This document shows, piece by piece, positions 8,160 to 16,773 of a stretch of 64,000 nt of DNA; positions within the stretch are counted from its first letter, which is position 1, and each line of letters starts with the position of its first letter. The notes beneath the pieces were generated by a model. That model was not told the DNA's origin, ran no database searches, and saw nothing but the letters and a program-made list of their open reading frames with translations. The stretch covers positions 6,669,001 through 6,733,000 of the forward strand of contig NZ_CP076457.1 of NCBI RefSeq assembly GCF_018866325.1, written 5' to 3'. A program made the translations under genes and the position numbers. Source of the stretch: Streptomyces sp. YPW6 (GTDB taxonomy: Bacteria; Actinomycetota; Actinomycetes; Streptomycetales; Streptomycetaceae).

Positions 8160-9422
8160 GTGAGCACCTTTCAGGCCCCCAAGGGCACGTACGACCTGAC
8201 CCCGCCCCGTTCCGCGACGTTCCTGGCGGTGCGCGAGGCGATCTCCGCGCCCCTGCGCGACTCCGGCTACGGCTACATCGAGACGCCCGGCTTCGAGAAC
8301 GTCGAGCTGTTCGCGCGCGGAGTCGGCGAGTCCACCGACATCGTCACCAAGGAGATGTACACCCTCACCACCAAGGGCGGCGACCAGCTGGCGCTGCGCC
8401 CCGAGGGCACCGCCTCCGTCCTGCGCGCGGCCCTGGAGGGCAACCTCCACAAGGCCGGCAACCTCCCCGTCAAGCTCTGGTACTCCGGCTCGTACTACCG
8501 CTACGAGCGCCCGCAGGCGGGACGCTACCGCCACTTCTCGCAGGTCGGCGCCGAGGCCATCGGCACCGAGGACCCGGTCCTGGACGCCGAGCTGATCATC
8601 CTCGCCGACCAGGCCTACCGCTCGCTGGGCCTGCGCGAGTTCCGCATCCTGCTGAACTCGCTGGGCGACAAGGAGTGCCGCCCGGCCTACCGTGAGGCGC
8701 TCCAGAGCTTCCTGCGCGACCTGGACCTCGACGAGGAGACCCGGCGCCGCATCGAGATCAACCCGTTGCGCGTCCTGGACGACAAGCGGGCCGACGTGCA
8801 GAAGCAGCTGGCCGGCGCCCCGAAGCTCCGCGACCACCTGTGCGACCCGTGCAAGGCGTACCACGAAGAGGTCCGCGCCCTGCTCACGGCGGCCGGGGTC
8901 GCCTTCGAGGACGACGAGAAGCTGGTGCGCGGTCTCGACTACTACACCCGCACGACCTTCGAGTTCGTCCACGACGGTCTCGGCTCGCAGTCCGCGGTGG
9001 GCGGCGGCGGCCGCTACGACGGCCTCTCCGAGATGATCGGCGGCCCCGAGCTGCCGTCCGTCGGCTGGGCGCTCGGCGTGGACCGCACGGTCCTCGCCCT
9101 GGAGGCCGAGGGCGTCGAGCTGGACCTGCCCGCCACCACCAGCGTCTACGCGGTCCCGCTCGGCGAGGAGGCCCGCCGGGTGCTGTTCGGCGTCGTCACC
9201 GAGCTGCGCCGCGCGGGCATCGCCGCGGACTTCGCGTTCGGCGGCCGGGGCCTGAAGGGCGCGATGAAGAGCGCCAACCGCTCGGGCGCCCGCTACACCC
9301 TGGTCGCGGGCGAGCGCGATCTCGCCGAGGGCGTCGTCCAGCTCAAGGACATGGAGTCCGGCGAGCAGACCGCCGTACCGCTGGCCGAGGCCGCGGCGGA
9401 GCTGGCGAAGCGGCTCGGCTGA
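8160..9422 (+). CDS. hisS: Histidyl-tRNA synthetase
   Basis: 420-residue class II synthetase charging tRNA-His. Motif 1 surroundings (YIETPGFENVELF), motif 2 (YRYERPQAGRYRHFSQ), the HisRS-specific LVRGLDYYTRTTFEF and the motif 3 region (GWALGVDRTVLALE) are all present. The C-terminal anticodon-binding domain begins around residue 325. GTG 8160 gives the family N-terminus (STFQAPKGTYDLTPP) and has a purine-rich GAGAGACG upstream. Length is normal for the family. Confidence 0.97.
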   Translation: MSTFQAPKGTYDLTPPRSATFLAVREAISAPLRDSGYGYIETPGFENVELFARGVGESTDIVTKEMYTLTTKGGDQLALRPEGTASVLRAALEGNLHKAGNLPVKLWYSGSYYRYERPQAGRYRHFSQVGAEAIGTEDPVLDAELIILADQAYRSLGLREFRILLNSLGDKECRPAYREALQSFLRDLDLDEETRRRIEINPLRVLDDKRADVQKQLAGAPKLRDHLCDPCKAYHEEVRALLTAAGVAFEDDEKLVRGLDYYTRTTFEFVHDGLGSQSAVGGGGRYDGLSEMIGGPELPSVGWALGVDRTVLALEAEGVELDLPATTSVYAVPLGEEARRVLFGVVTELRRAGIAADFAFGGRGLKGAMKSANRSGARYTLVAGERDLAEGVVQLKDMESGEQTAVPLAEAAAELAKRLG

Positions 9423-9441
9423 GCCGGCAGCGAGTGAAAGC

Positions 9442-9480
9442 GGCGCGGGCGGGAGGACACCAGGTCCTCCCGCCCGCGCC
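9442..9480. terminator. Bidirectional terminator between hisS and the response regulator
   Basis: Perfect 17-bp inverted repeat (9442-9458 with 9464-9480, 5-nt loop) between convergent genes. Confidence 0.8.
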
Positions 9481-9488
9481 GCACCCGT

Positions 9489-10109
9489 CTACAGCAGCCC
9501 GTGGCGCATCGCCCCCGTCACCGCCGCCGTACGGTCGCTGACGCCGAGCTTGCCGAAGACGCGCAGCAAATGGGTCTTCACCGTCGACTCCCCGATGAAC
9601 AGCCGCCGCCCGATCTCCGCGTTGGTGCACCCCTCCGCCACCAGCCGCAGCACCTGAGTCTCGCGCTCCGAGAGCCGGGGCACCTCCGGCGCTTCGCGCA
9701 ACTGGTCCACCAGCCGGGTCGCCACCGTCGGCGCGAGCACCGTCTCGCCCCGGGCCGCGGCCCGGATCGCGTCCGCCAGCTCAGCCCGCCCCAGGTCCTT
9801 GAGCAGGTAGCCGGACGCGCCGGCCTCCACGGCGCGCAGGATGTCGCTGTCGCTCTCGTACGTGGTGAGCACGACGACCCGGCAGGGCAGAGCGGCCGCG
9901 CGGATTCGGCGGATCGATGCGACGCCGCCGCCGCCCGGCATCCGCAGGTCCATCAGCACGATGTCCGGCAGCAGCTCCGCGCAGAGCGCCTCGGCACGCG
10001 GACCGCTGGACGCCTCGCCCACCACGGTCAGGTCCGGCTCGGCATCGAGCATCCCGCGCAGCCCCTCCCGTACGACGGGGTGGTCGTCGGCCAGCAGGAC
10101 TCGGATCAT
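9489..10109 (-). CDS. NarL/LuxR-family response regulator
   Basis: 206 residues. N-terminal receiver domain with acidic pocket (LLADDHPVV) and phospho-acceptor Asp54 (DIVLMDLRMPGGGG), Thr/Lys switch residues (VLTTYES, LLKDL). C-terminal LuxR helix-turn-helix (LSERETQVLRLVAEGCTNAEIG, IGESTVKTHLLRVFGKLGV). The ATG overlaps the stop of the histidine kinase gene (ATGA), so kinase and regulator are co-translated. It probably controls the upstream ABC exporter operon of which it is the last gene. Confidence 0.93.
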   Translation of the reverse strand: MIRVLLADDHPVVREGLRGMLDAEPDLTVVGEASSGPRAEALCAELLPDIVLMDLRMPGGGGVASIRRIRAAALPCRVVVLTTYESDSDILRAVEAGASGYLLKDLGRAELADAIRAAARGETVLAPTVATRLVDQLREAPEVPRLSERETQVLRLVAEGCTNAEIGRRLFIGESTVKTHLLRVFGKLGVSDRTAAVTGAMRHGLL

Positions 10110-11395
10110 CAGGAACTCCCTCTGGGATGCTGGGCGCCGCCCGCGGACGGGGCGGCCGGTGGCAGCGGCAGGGACACCGTCACCGAGGTACCGGAGCCCG
10201 GCGTACTGCTGACCGTCGCGCGGCCGCCCGCCTCCTCGGTCCTGGCGCGTACGCCGTCGAGGCCGTAGCCCTCGCGCGGCGCGCGGGGGTCGAAGCCGCG
10301 CCCCTGGTCCCGTACGGACAGGGTCAGGGCGTCGGAGGAGTACGTCAGCAGCACGGTCACCGGCACGGACGCGCCCGCGTGTTTACGGGTGTTGGCGAGA
10401 GCCTCCTGGCAGGCGCGCAGGACGACGACCTCGTACGCGGTCGGCAGCGGACGGACGCCGCCGGTCACCGTCGAACGGGCGGGGGCGCCGGTCTGCGCGG
10501 TGTGCCGGTCGGTCAGCCGGTTCAGGGCGTCCGGCAGCGAGTTGCCCGCCAGATCGGCCGGTGATCCGCCGGCCACCAGGGCCCGTGCCTCGGCGAGGTT
10601 CTCCCGCGCGGTGCGGGTCATCAGCGCGACATGCCGCCGGGCCTGCGGCAGATCGTGCTCCAGCTCGGACTCGACGGCCTGGGAGAGCATCAGCAGGCTG
10701 GTGAACCCCTGGGCCAGCGTGTCGTGGATCTCCCGCGACATCCGCTCGCGCTCCGCCAGCGCCCCGTGTGCCGCCGACAGCCGGGCGATCTCCTCGCGGC
10801 CCGCCTCCAGCTCGGCGATCAGCGTGGCCCGGTCCCGGCTCTGGGCGATGATCCGCATCGTCCACTGCCCCAGGAACGCGCTGAACGCGAACGTCGCCAC
10901 CGCCAGCAGCAGCCGGAAGACCCCCTCGCCCAACGACGGCCGCCACAGCAGCGTCCAGCCCGCGAACGGCACCGCGCCCATGATGCCCAGCACCCACAGC
11001 GCACCCCGCAGCCGCAGCAGCATGAAGCACTGCGGGGCCAGCGCGAACGTGACGAGCTGCGTCTCGTTCACCAGGACCGCCGTGGGCAGGAACAGGAGCA
11101 TCGCCCCCACCACGTACCGGCGGGCGGGCCCCTGGCCCCCGGTGTCGTCCAGCACGGCCGGGCGGCCCACCAGGACGTACCAGGGCAGGTTCAGCGCCAC
11201 GATCGAGGCCGCCACCGCCCGCAACGGCCACGAGGGCTGGGCGGCACCGAGGACCACGGCGAGCGTGACCGCCCAGACGACGGCGAAGTATCCGTCCCAG
11301 GGGCGCAGCGACCGGACCCAGACGTCGGAGTCGCGCGCGCCGTCCGCCCCGGTCAGCCGTCGCGCCGGCTCTTCCAGCGAAACGTCAGCAGACAC
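10109..11395 (-). CDS. Sensor histidine kinase, HisKA_3 type
   Basis: 428 residues with about five N-terminal membrane segments (roughly residues 25-165), a short coiled region, the HisKA_3 dimerisation box SREIHDTLAQGF with the phospho-accepting His, an N-box (ACQEALANTRKHAGA), and G boxes (VRDQGRGFDP, GYGLDGVRAR, SSTPGSGTSV). This class pairs with LuxR-type regulators such as the next gene. No extracytoplasmic domain is evident, so it probably senses within or near the membrane. GTG 11395 was chosen because GGAGG lies 9 bases upstream; this makes it overlap the 3' end of the permease gene by 43 bases. Longer in-frame starts would lie deeper in the permease gene. Confidence 0.88.
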   Translation of the reverse strand: MSADVSLEEPARRLTGADGARDSDVWVRSLRPWDGYFAVVWAVTLAVVLGAAQPSWPLRAVAASIVALNLPWYVLVGRPAVLDDTGGQGPARRYVVGAMLLFLPTAVLVNETQLVTFALAPQCFMLLRLRGALWVLGIMGAVPFAGWTLLWRPSLGEGVFRLLLAVATFAFSAFLGQWTMRIIAQSRDRATLIAELEAGREEIARLSAAHGALAERERMSREIHDTLAQGFTSLLMLSQAVESELEHDLPQARRHVALMTRTARENLAEARALVAGGSPADLAGNSLPDALNRLTDRHTAQTGAPARSTVTGGVRPLPTAYEVVVLRACQEALANTRKHAGASVPVTVLLTYSSDALTLSVRDQGRGFDPRAPREGYGLDGVRARTEEAGGRATVSSTPGSGTSVTVSLPLPPAAPSAGGAQHPRGSS

Positions 11396-12174
11396 AGCAG
11401 CAATCCTCCGATGCACCACGCGCCCAGCACCAGGGCGATCCGGCCGAACTCCCAGTCGCCCGCCTGCTCCAGCACGGCGGCCGATTCGGGCAGGAAGACC
11501 CCGCGAAAGCCCTGGCACATCCACTTCAGCGGGAACAGGGCGCCGATGTTCAGCATCCAGTCCGGGAGTTGGCTCGCCGGAATGTAGACGCCGGAGACGA
11601 ACTGGAGCACCAGGAACGGCAGGATGACCACCGAGCCCGCGCTCCGGCCCGAACCGGGCAGGCTGCTGATCGCGATGCCGAGCAGCGCGCAGGCCGCCGT
11701 CCCGAGGAGGAAGATCCAGCCGAACGTCAGCCAGCTGGACACGTCCCCGGGCAGGTCAAGATCGTACAGTCCGACTCCGACCGTCAGCAGGACGGCCGCC
11801 TCCAGGGCTCCGGTGACCAGGACCAGCCACACCTTTCCCAGGAAGTAGGCGGCGGGCGGCATCGGTGTGGAGATCAGCCGGCGCAGCAGCCGCTCGTCGC
11901 GCTCGATCGCGATGGAGATGCCGAGCGACTGGAAGCTGGTCGCCATGATGCCCGCCCCGAGCATCGCGGCCACGTAGATCCGCGAGACGGGGACCTCGCC
12001 GTCCGCCACCTCGCCGCCGAAGATCGAGGCGAGCAGCACCAGGAGGACGACGGGGAAGGCGAGCGAGAAGACGACCTGGTCGCGCAGGCGGAAGAACTGC
12101 TTCAGCTCCAGCCCGCCGCGCAGCAGACCCAGGCGCCACGCACCCGGCAGGCCGGTGGTGTCCCGCGCGGTCAT
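11353..12174 (-). CDS. ABC-2 type transporter permease
   Basis: 273 residues with six hydrophobic segments and the ABC-2 membrane domain pattern (LELKQFFRLRDQVVFSLAFPVV near the N-terminus; a long loop with ERDERLLRRLISTPMPP; FVSGVYIPASQLPDW before the last helices). Such permeases export drugs, lipids or antibiotics. The ATG at 12174 overlaps the TGA of the ATPase gene (ATGA). The frame extends further upstream but only inside the ATPase gene. Confidence 0.9.
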   Translation of the reverse strand: MTARDTTGLPGAWRLGLLRGGLELKQFFRLRDQVVFSLAFPVVLLVLLASIFGGEVADGEVPVSRIYVAAMLGAGIMATSFQSLGISIAIERDERLLRRLISTPMPPAAYFLGKVWLVLVTGALEAAVLLTVGVGLYDLDLPGDVSSWLTFGWIFLLGTAACALLGIAISSLPGSGRSAGSVVILPFLVLQFVSGVYIPASQLPDWMLNIGALFPLKWMCQGFRGVFLPESAAVLEQAGDWEFGRIALVLGAWCIGGLLLCLLTFRWKSRRDG

Positions 12175-13028
12175 CGGACGGCCTCCGACTGCCCGGTGAG
12201 CCGCAGGTAGACGTCCTCGAGCGTGGGCCGGGTGACCAGCAGTCCCGGGACCTCTCCGCCGAACCGGCCGGCGAGCGCGGTGACCGTACGGGCCGGCGTC
12301 GTGGTCTCCTCGGAGCGCGGCGATCCGTCGGAATCCGTCCACTTGACCGTGGCGCGGGTGCCGTACCGGGTCCGCAGTTCCGCCGGCGTGCCCTCGGCGA
12401 CCGCGGTGCCCGAGGCGACGACCACGAGGCGGTCGGCGAGCGCCTCGGCCTCCTCCAGGTAGTGCGTGGTCAGGAGGATGGTGGTGCCGTCGTCCGCGAG
12501 GAGCCGTATCAGCTCCCAGAACTGCCGCCGGGCGGCCGGATCGAAACCGGTGGTCGGCTCGTCGAGCAGGAGCAGTTCGGGGGAGCCGATCACTCCGAGC
12601 GCCACGTCGAGACGGCGGCGCTGACCGCCCGAGAGGGCCTTGGTCCGGGATCCCGCCTTCGCCTCCAGACCGACCAGGGCGATGGTCTCGTCGGGGTCGC
12701 GCGGACGCGGGTAGTAACGGGCGAAGTGCCGGACCGTCTCCCGTACCGTCAACTCGGCGGGAGCGGATTCATCCTGCCAGACGATCCCGACCCGGGACCG
12801 TTGACGGCGGTCGGCCGTCGCGGGGTCGACGCCGAGAACCTCCACCTGGCCGCCGTCCCGGTCCCGCTGCCCCTGGAGCACTCCCACACAGGTGCTCTTC
12901 CCGGCGCCGTTCGGGCCGAGCAGCCCGCACACCTCGCCGCGCCGGATGCCCAGGTCCAGGCCGTCCAGCGCGGTCACACCGCCGTATCGCTTGCGCAGTC
13001 CGCGCACGTCCACCACGAGTTCCGTCAT
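12171..13028 (-). CDS. ABC transporter ATP-binding protein, DrrA/CcmA-like
   Basis: 285 residues. Walker A (GPNGAGKST), Q-loop (VGIVWQDES), signature (ALSGGQRRRLD), Walker B (LLLLDEPTTGFD) and H-loop (LLTTHYLEEAE) are all present, with the C-terminal extension seen in DrrA-type exporters. It would energise the permease encoded immediately downstream. ATG 13028 matches the family start (MTELVVDVRGLRKRYGG); 39 further in-frame codons upstream look non-coding. It is the first gene of a four-gene operon (ATPase, permease, kinase, regulator) divergent from the VKOR gene. That layout is typical of self-regulated peptide- or antibiotic-sensing export modules. Confidence 0.92.
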   Translation of the reverse strand: MTELVVDVRGLRKRYGGVTALDGLDLGIRRGEVCGLLGPNGAGKSTCVGVLQGQRDRDGGQVEVLGVDPATADRRQRSRVGIVWQDESAPAELTVRETVRHFARYYPRPRDPDETIALVGLEAKAGSRTKALSGGQRRRLDVALGVIGSPELLLLDEPTTGFDPAARRQFWELIRLLADDGTTILLTTHYLEEAEALADRLVVVASGTAVAEGTPAELRTRYGTRATVKWTDSDGSPRSEETTTPARTVTALAGRFGGEVPGLLVTRPTLEDVYLRLTGQSEAVR

Positions 13029-13164
13029 GGGTCCGAGCCTTCCGTGCGGCCGGCGGTCCGCGGCCCACCGGACGTACATCTTTATGTCCATCGAACGGTG
13101 GACCGGTACGGGGGTGCGGCACAATGACCTTGCCCGGCTGACCACTCGGTGACGGAACGGCGAT

Positions 13165-13803
13165 ATGACGACTGCAGCGGTAGACCACGATCTCTCCTCC
13201 GATCAGGACGAGGGCGGCCCCAAGGGCACCTTCGGGGCCGGACGCGGTCTGGCCCTGCTTCTGGTGATCACCGGAGCGGCCGGCCTGTTGGCCTCCTGGG
13301 TGATCACGATCGACAAGTTCAAGCTGCTGGAGGACCCCTCCTTCACCCCCGGCTGCAGCCTCAACCCCGTCGTCGCGTGCGGCAACATCATGAAGAGCGA
13401 GCAGGCCTCCGCGTTCGGGTTCCCCAACCCGATGCTGGGTCTGGTCACGTACGGCATGGTCATCGCGATCGGGATGGGCCTGCTCGCCGGCGCCCGCTAC
13501 CGCAGCTGGTTCTGGCTCGGGCTGAACGCCGGGACGCTGTTCGGCGTGGGCTTCTGCACCTGGCTCCAGTACCAGTCGCTGTACAACATCAACTCGCTCT
13601 GCCTGTGGTGCTGCCTGGCCTGGGTCGCCACCATCGTCATGTTCTGCTACGTGACGACGCACAACGTCAAGCACCGCATCCTCCCGGCCCCGGCCTGGCT
13701 GCGCAGCGGGCTCACCGAATTCCCCTGGGTGCTTCCGGTGATGTGGATCGGGATCATCGGCATGCTGATCCTGACCCGCTGGTGGGACTTCTGGACCAGC
13801 TGA
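13165..13803 (+). CDS. Vitamin K epoxide reductase (VKOR) family membrane protein
   Basis: 212 residues with about five membrane segments. The VKOR features are present: loop cysteines Cys64 and Cys72 (GCSLNPVVACGN), the FGFPNPMLGL segment, and the membrane CxxC active site Cys146-Cys149 (CLWC). Actinobacterial VKOR acts like DsbB: it reoxidises a periplasmic DsbA-like thiol oxidase and passes electrons to menaquinone. No DsbA partner lies beside it in this window. ATG 13165 begins a short cytoplasmic acidic tail. Confidence 0.92.
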   Translation: MTTAAVDHDLSSDQDEGGPKGTFGAGRGLALLLVITGAAGLLASWVITIDKFKLLEDPSFTPGCSLNPVVACGNIMKSEQASAFGFPNPMLGLVTYGMVIAIGMGLLAGARYRSWFWLGLNAGTLFGVGFCTWLQYQSLYNINSLCLWCCLAWVATIVMFCYVTTHNVKHRILPAPAWLRSGLTEFPWVLPVMWIGIIGMLILTRWWDFWTS

Positions 13804-13859
13804 TCGCCGGGCCACTCCCGTAGGCGGCCCTGTCAGCGGGGTCGCTTAGGCTTCATGGC

Positions 13860-15227
13860 GTGGAGCCCGACCTCTTTACCGCAGCCGCCGAAGACCGCCA
13901 GGAGAAGGACCCGTCCGGCAGCCCCCTCGCCGTCCGGATGCGTCCGCGCACCCTCGACGAGGTCGTCGGCCAGCAGCATCTGCTGAAGCCGGGCTCGCCC
14001 CTGCGCCGCCTCGTCGGCGACGGGGGCGGTCCGGCGGGGGCGTCCTCCGTCATCCTGTGGGGCCCGCCCGGCACCGGTAAGACGACCCTGGCGTACGTGG
14101 TCAGCAAGGCCACCAACAAGCGTTTCGTGGAGCTCTCCGCGATCACCGCGGGCGTCAAGGAGGTCCGGGCCGTCATCGAGAGCGCGCGCCGCGCCACCGG
14201 CGGGTTCGGCAAGGAGACCGTCCTCTTCCTGGACGAGATCCACCGCTTCTCCAAGGCCCAGCAGGACTCCCTGCTGCCCGCCGTGGAGAACCGCTGGGTC
14301 ACCCTCATCGCCGCCACCACGGAGAATCCGTACTTCTCGGTCATCTCTCCGCTGCTCTCGCGCTCCCTGCTGCTCACCCTGGAGCCGCTGACCGACGAGG
14401 ACCTGCGCTCCCTGCTGCGCCGGGCGCTGACCGAGGAACGGGGCCTCGGCGGGGCGGTCGCCCTGCCCGAGGACGCCGAGGCGCATCTGCTGCGCATCGC
14501 GGGCGGGGACGCGCGCCGGGCGCTCACCGCGCTGGAGGCCGCGGCCGGTGCGGCCATCGCCACGCAGGAGGCGGAGATCACGCTGGAGACGGTCGAGGCG
14601 ACCGTCGACCGGGCCGCCGTGAAGTACGACCGTGACGGCGACCAGCACTACGACGTGGCCAGCGCCCTCATCAAGTCGATCCGCGGCTCCGACGTGGACG
14701 CCGCGCTGCACTATCTGGCCCGGATGATCGAGGCGGGGGAGGACCCCCGGTTCATCGCCCGACGGCTGATGATCTCGGCCAGCGAGGACATCGGGCTCGC
14801 GGATCCCACCGCGCTGCCGACGGCGGTGGCGGCCGCCCAGGCCGTCGCCATGATCGGTTTCCCGGAGGCCGCGCTCACCCTCAGCCACGCCACCATCGCG
14901 CTGGCGCTCGCCCCCAAGTCCAACGCGGCGACGCTGGCGATCTTCGCCGCGCAGGACGACGTGCGCAGAGGCCTCGCCGGTCCCGTCCCGGCCCATCTGC
15001 GCGACGGTCACTACAAGGGCGCCGCCAAGCTCGGCCACGCCCAGGGCTATGTCTACCCGCACGACGTGCAGGGCGGTATCGCCGCGCAGCAGTACGCCCC
15101 GGACGCCGTCCGCGGCCGGCAGTACTACACACCCACCCGCTACGGTGCCGAGGCGCGGTACGCGGACGTCGTCGAGCGGGTCCGCGAGCGCCTCGGCCGC
15201 GCCGGCGAGGCCGGCGAGCAGGGGTAA
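13860..15227 (+). CDS. rarA: Replication-associated recombination protein A (AAA+ ATPase)
   Basis: 455 residues, MgsA/RarA/WRNIP1 family. An AAA+ domain has Walker A (GPPGTGKTT), Walker B (FLDEIHRFS), sensor 1 (AATTENP) and an arginine-finger region (PLLSRSLL). A C-terminal tetramerisation domain follows (ARMIEAGEDPRFIARRLMISASEDIGLAD). It acts at stalled replication forks. GTG 13860 gives the family N-terminus; TAGGCT 8 bases upstream could be a -10 box of a leaderless transcript. The ATG at 13855 is out of frame. Confidence 0.94.
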   Translation: MEPDLFTAAAEDRQEKDPSGSPLAVRMRPRTLDEVVGQQHLLKPGSPLRRLVGDGGGPAGASSVILWGPPGTGKTTLAYVVSKATNKRFVELSAITAGVKEVRAVIESARRATGGFGKETVLFLDEIHRFSKAQQDSLLPAVENRWVTLIAATTENPYFSVISPLLSRSLLLTLEPLTDEDLRSLLRRALTEERGLGGAVALPEDAEAHLLRIAGGDARRALTALEAAAGAAIATQEAEITLETVEATVDRAAVKYDRDGDQHYDVASALIKSIRGSDVDAALHYLARMIEAGEDPRFIARRLMISASEDIGLADPTALPTAVAAAQAVAMIGFPEAALTLSHATIALALAPKSNAATLAIFAAQDDVRRGLAGPVPAHLRDGHYKGAAKLGHAQGYVYPHDVQGGIAAQQYAPDAVRGRQYYTPTRYGAEARYADVVERVRERLGRAGEAGEQG

Positions 15228-15248
15228 GAGGTTCTCACCCCGTCCCGG

Positions 15249-16085
15249 TCAGGACGCGGCCGCCTCGAAGAGGGTGTGGAGGGCGCGGCGCAGCCCGGTG
15301 ACGTCCCGCACGGGCTCGGGGAACTCGAAGCGGGCGTCGAAGCACGCGTCCCGGCTCTCGACGAAGCGGACCCGCAGCCCGAAGCGGTCCAGCGCCACGG
15401 GCACCGCGCTCGGCCGGTCCGGCGCGCAGGTCCGGGCGGTCCGCTCGCCCAGCAGCCCGCACAGGGTGCGCAGCTGCTCCTCGTGGGCGGACGCCAGATG
15501 CTGGAGCAGTTCCGCCTCGTGGCGGGCCAGTGGGTCGGGGGCCGCGTCGCGGAAGTCCTCCGGCTCGATGCCCTCGGCGCCCCAGAGGTCGTCCACGGAC
15601 GCCTCGCCGAACTCCAGGCGCAGCATCATCCGGCCGGGCTCGGCGATGCCGGGGACGGAGGTGAGCCAGCCGGAGACCCGGGCGCGGCCGCGGATCCGGT
15701 GCGGTACGGAGACGGGAGCGACGTCCGTGATCTCCAGCACGGCGGTCAGCTCGTCGCCCTGTGCGTGCGTCGCGGCCCGTACCGCCGGGGAATCCGCGGG
15801 GAATTCGAGGAACACGTCCCCCTCGGGCCCCACGGTCCGGCTGTCCGGGACCGGGTGGCCGGCCCGGGCCGGATCGAGCCCCGGTACGAGCAGCTGCGCG
15901 GAGCAGGTACTCTGTACGAGAGTTCGTGTGCGCTCGGCTGCTGACGGCATCCGAGTGATCTCTGGCCCGCTGGGACGCGGCTGACCACGATCTGATCGGC
16001 CTTCCGTCGTAGCAGCACCCTTCTTCGAGGTGCTGCCGCTGTCTGTGCTGTCCGTGACGTGAGTGGTGTTCCCAGGGCGAGACAT
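15249..16085 (-). CDS. DUF2470 domain-containing protein, probable heme/iron-utilisation related
   Basis: 278 residues. The N-terminal 40 are low-complexity (Ser/Thr/Gly), then a split-barrel-like domain (MPSAAERTRTLVQSTCSAQLLVPGL to WLTSVPGI) and a C-terminal DUF2470-like part with HEAELLQHLASAHEEQL and VALDRFGLRVRF. DUF2470 accompanies HugZ/HutZ heme-degrading proteins. Enzyme activity is not shown here, but a near-perfect iron box 15 bases upstream supports an iron-related role. ATG 16085 has AAGGAG 5-6 bases upstream. Divergent from rpsD. Confidence 0.8.
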   Translation of the reverse strand: MSRPGNTTHVTDSTDSGSTSKKGAATTEGRSDRGQPRPSGPEITRMPSAAERTRTLVQSTCSAQLLVPGLDPARAGHPVPDSRTVGPEGDVFLEFPADSPAVRAATHAQGDELTAVLEITDVAPVSVPHRIRGRARVSGWLTSVPGIAEPGRMMLRLEFGEASVDDLWGAEGIEPEDFRDAAPDPLARHEAELLQHLASAHEEQLRTLCGLLGERTARTCAPDRPSAVPVALDRFGLRVRFVESRDACFDARFEFPEPVRDVTGLRRALHTLFEAAAS

Positions 16086-16099
16086 GCGATCTCCTTGAG

Positions 16100-16118
16100 T
16101 AAGGTAAGCCTAACCTAA
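16100..16118 (-). promoter_or_regulatory. Iron box (DmdR/IdeR-type operator)
   Basis: The minus strand reads TTAGGTTAGGCTTACCTTA, 17 of 19 identical to the IdeR/DmdR1 consensus TTAGGTTAGGCTCACCTAA as I remember it. It sits 15 bases before the DUF2470 start and 24 before rpsD, so iron-bound repressor here could affect both. Confidence 0.8.
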
Positions 16119-16141
16119 CCTACAACGGAGGTCTGGAGAAC

Positions 16142-16756
16142 GTGCCTAACCAGTCGCGTCCCAAGGTCAAGAAGTCGCGTGCCCTCGGCATCGCCCTGAC
16201 GCCCAAGGCTGTCAAGTACTTCGAAGCTCGTCCGTACCCGCCGGGCGAGCACGGCCGTGGCCGCAAGCAGAACTCGGACTACAAGGTCCGTCTGCTGGAG
16301 AAGCAGCGCCTGCGTGCGCAGTACGACATCAGCGAGCGCCAGATGGCGCGCGCCTACGACCGCGCCCGCAAGGCCGAGGGCAAGACGGGCGAGGCGCTGG
16401 TCGTCGAGCTCGAGCGCCGTCTCGACGCCCTGGTCCTGCGTTCGGGCATCGCCCGCACCATCTACCAGGCCCGTCAGATGGTCGTCCACGGCCACATCGA
16501 GGTCAACGGTGGCAAGGTCGACAAGCCGTCCTTCCGCGTGCGCCCGGACGACATCGTCCAGGTCCGCGAGCGCAGCCGCTCCAAGGTCCCCTTCCAGGTG
16601 GCCCGCGAGGGTGGTTACGACACCGAGGGCGAGACCCCGCGCTACCTCCAGGTGAACCTGAAGGCCCTGGCCTTCCGCCTGGACCGGGACCCGAACCGCA
16701 AGGAGATCCCGGTGATCTGCGACGAGCAGCTCGTCGTCGAGTACTACGCCCGCTGA
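16142..16756 (+). CDS. rpsD: 30S ribosomal protein S4
   Basis: 204 residues; primary 16S rRNA-binding protein of the small subunit. It has the S4 RNA-binding domain (LERRLDALVLRSGIARTIYQARQMVVHGHIEVNG, quoted here in pieces: LERRLDALVLRSG; ARQMVVHGHIEVNG). The N-terminus lacks the zinc-binding cysteine cluster of the C+ S4 form, so this is the zinc-independent type. GTG 16142 is preceded by GGAGG and GGAG. It stands alone rather than in the alpha operon, as is usual in Streptomyces. The upstream region contains the iron box. Confidence 0.97.
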   Translation: MPNQSRPKVKKSRALGIALTPKAVKYFEARPYPPGEHGRGRKQNSDYKVRLLEKQRLRAQYDISERQMARAYDRARKAEGKTGEALVVELERRLDALVLRSGIARTIYQARQMVVHGHIEVNGGKVDKPSFRVRPDDIVQVRERSRSKVPFQVAREGGYDTEGETPRYLQVNLKALAFRLDRDPNRKEIPVICDEQLVVEYYAR

Positions 16757-16773
16757 TCCAGGCGTAGCCGCTC

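Noticed and set aside
13046..13095. Operator-like inverted repeat (GGAC...GTCC around 13070-13090) in the ABC/VKOR divergent region
   Set aside because: Only the outer four bases pair cleanly; the inner part does not, so it is not better than chance in GC-rich DNA.
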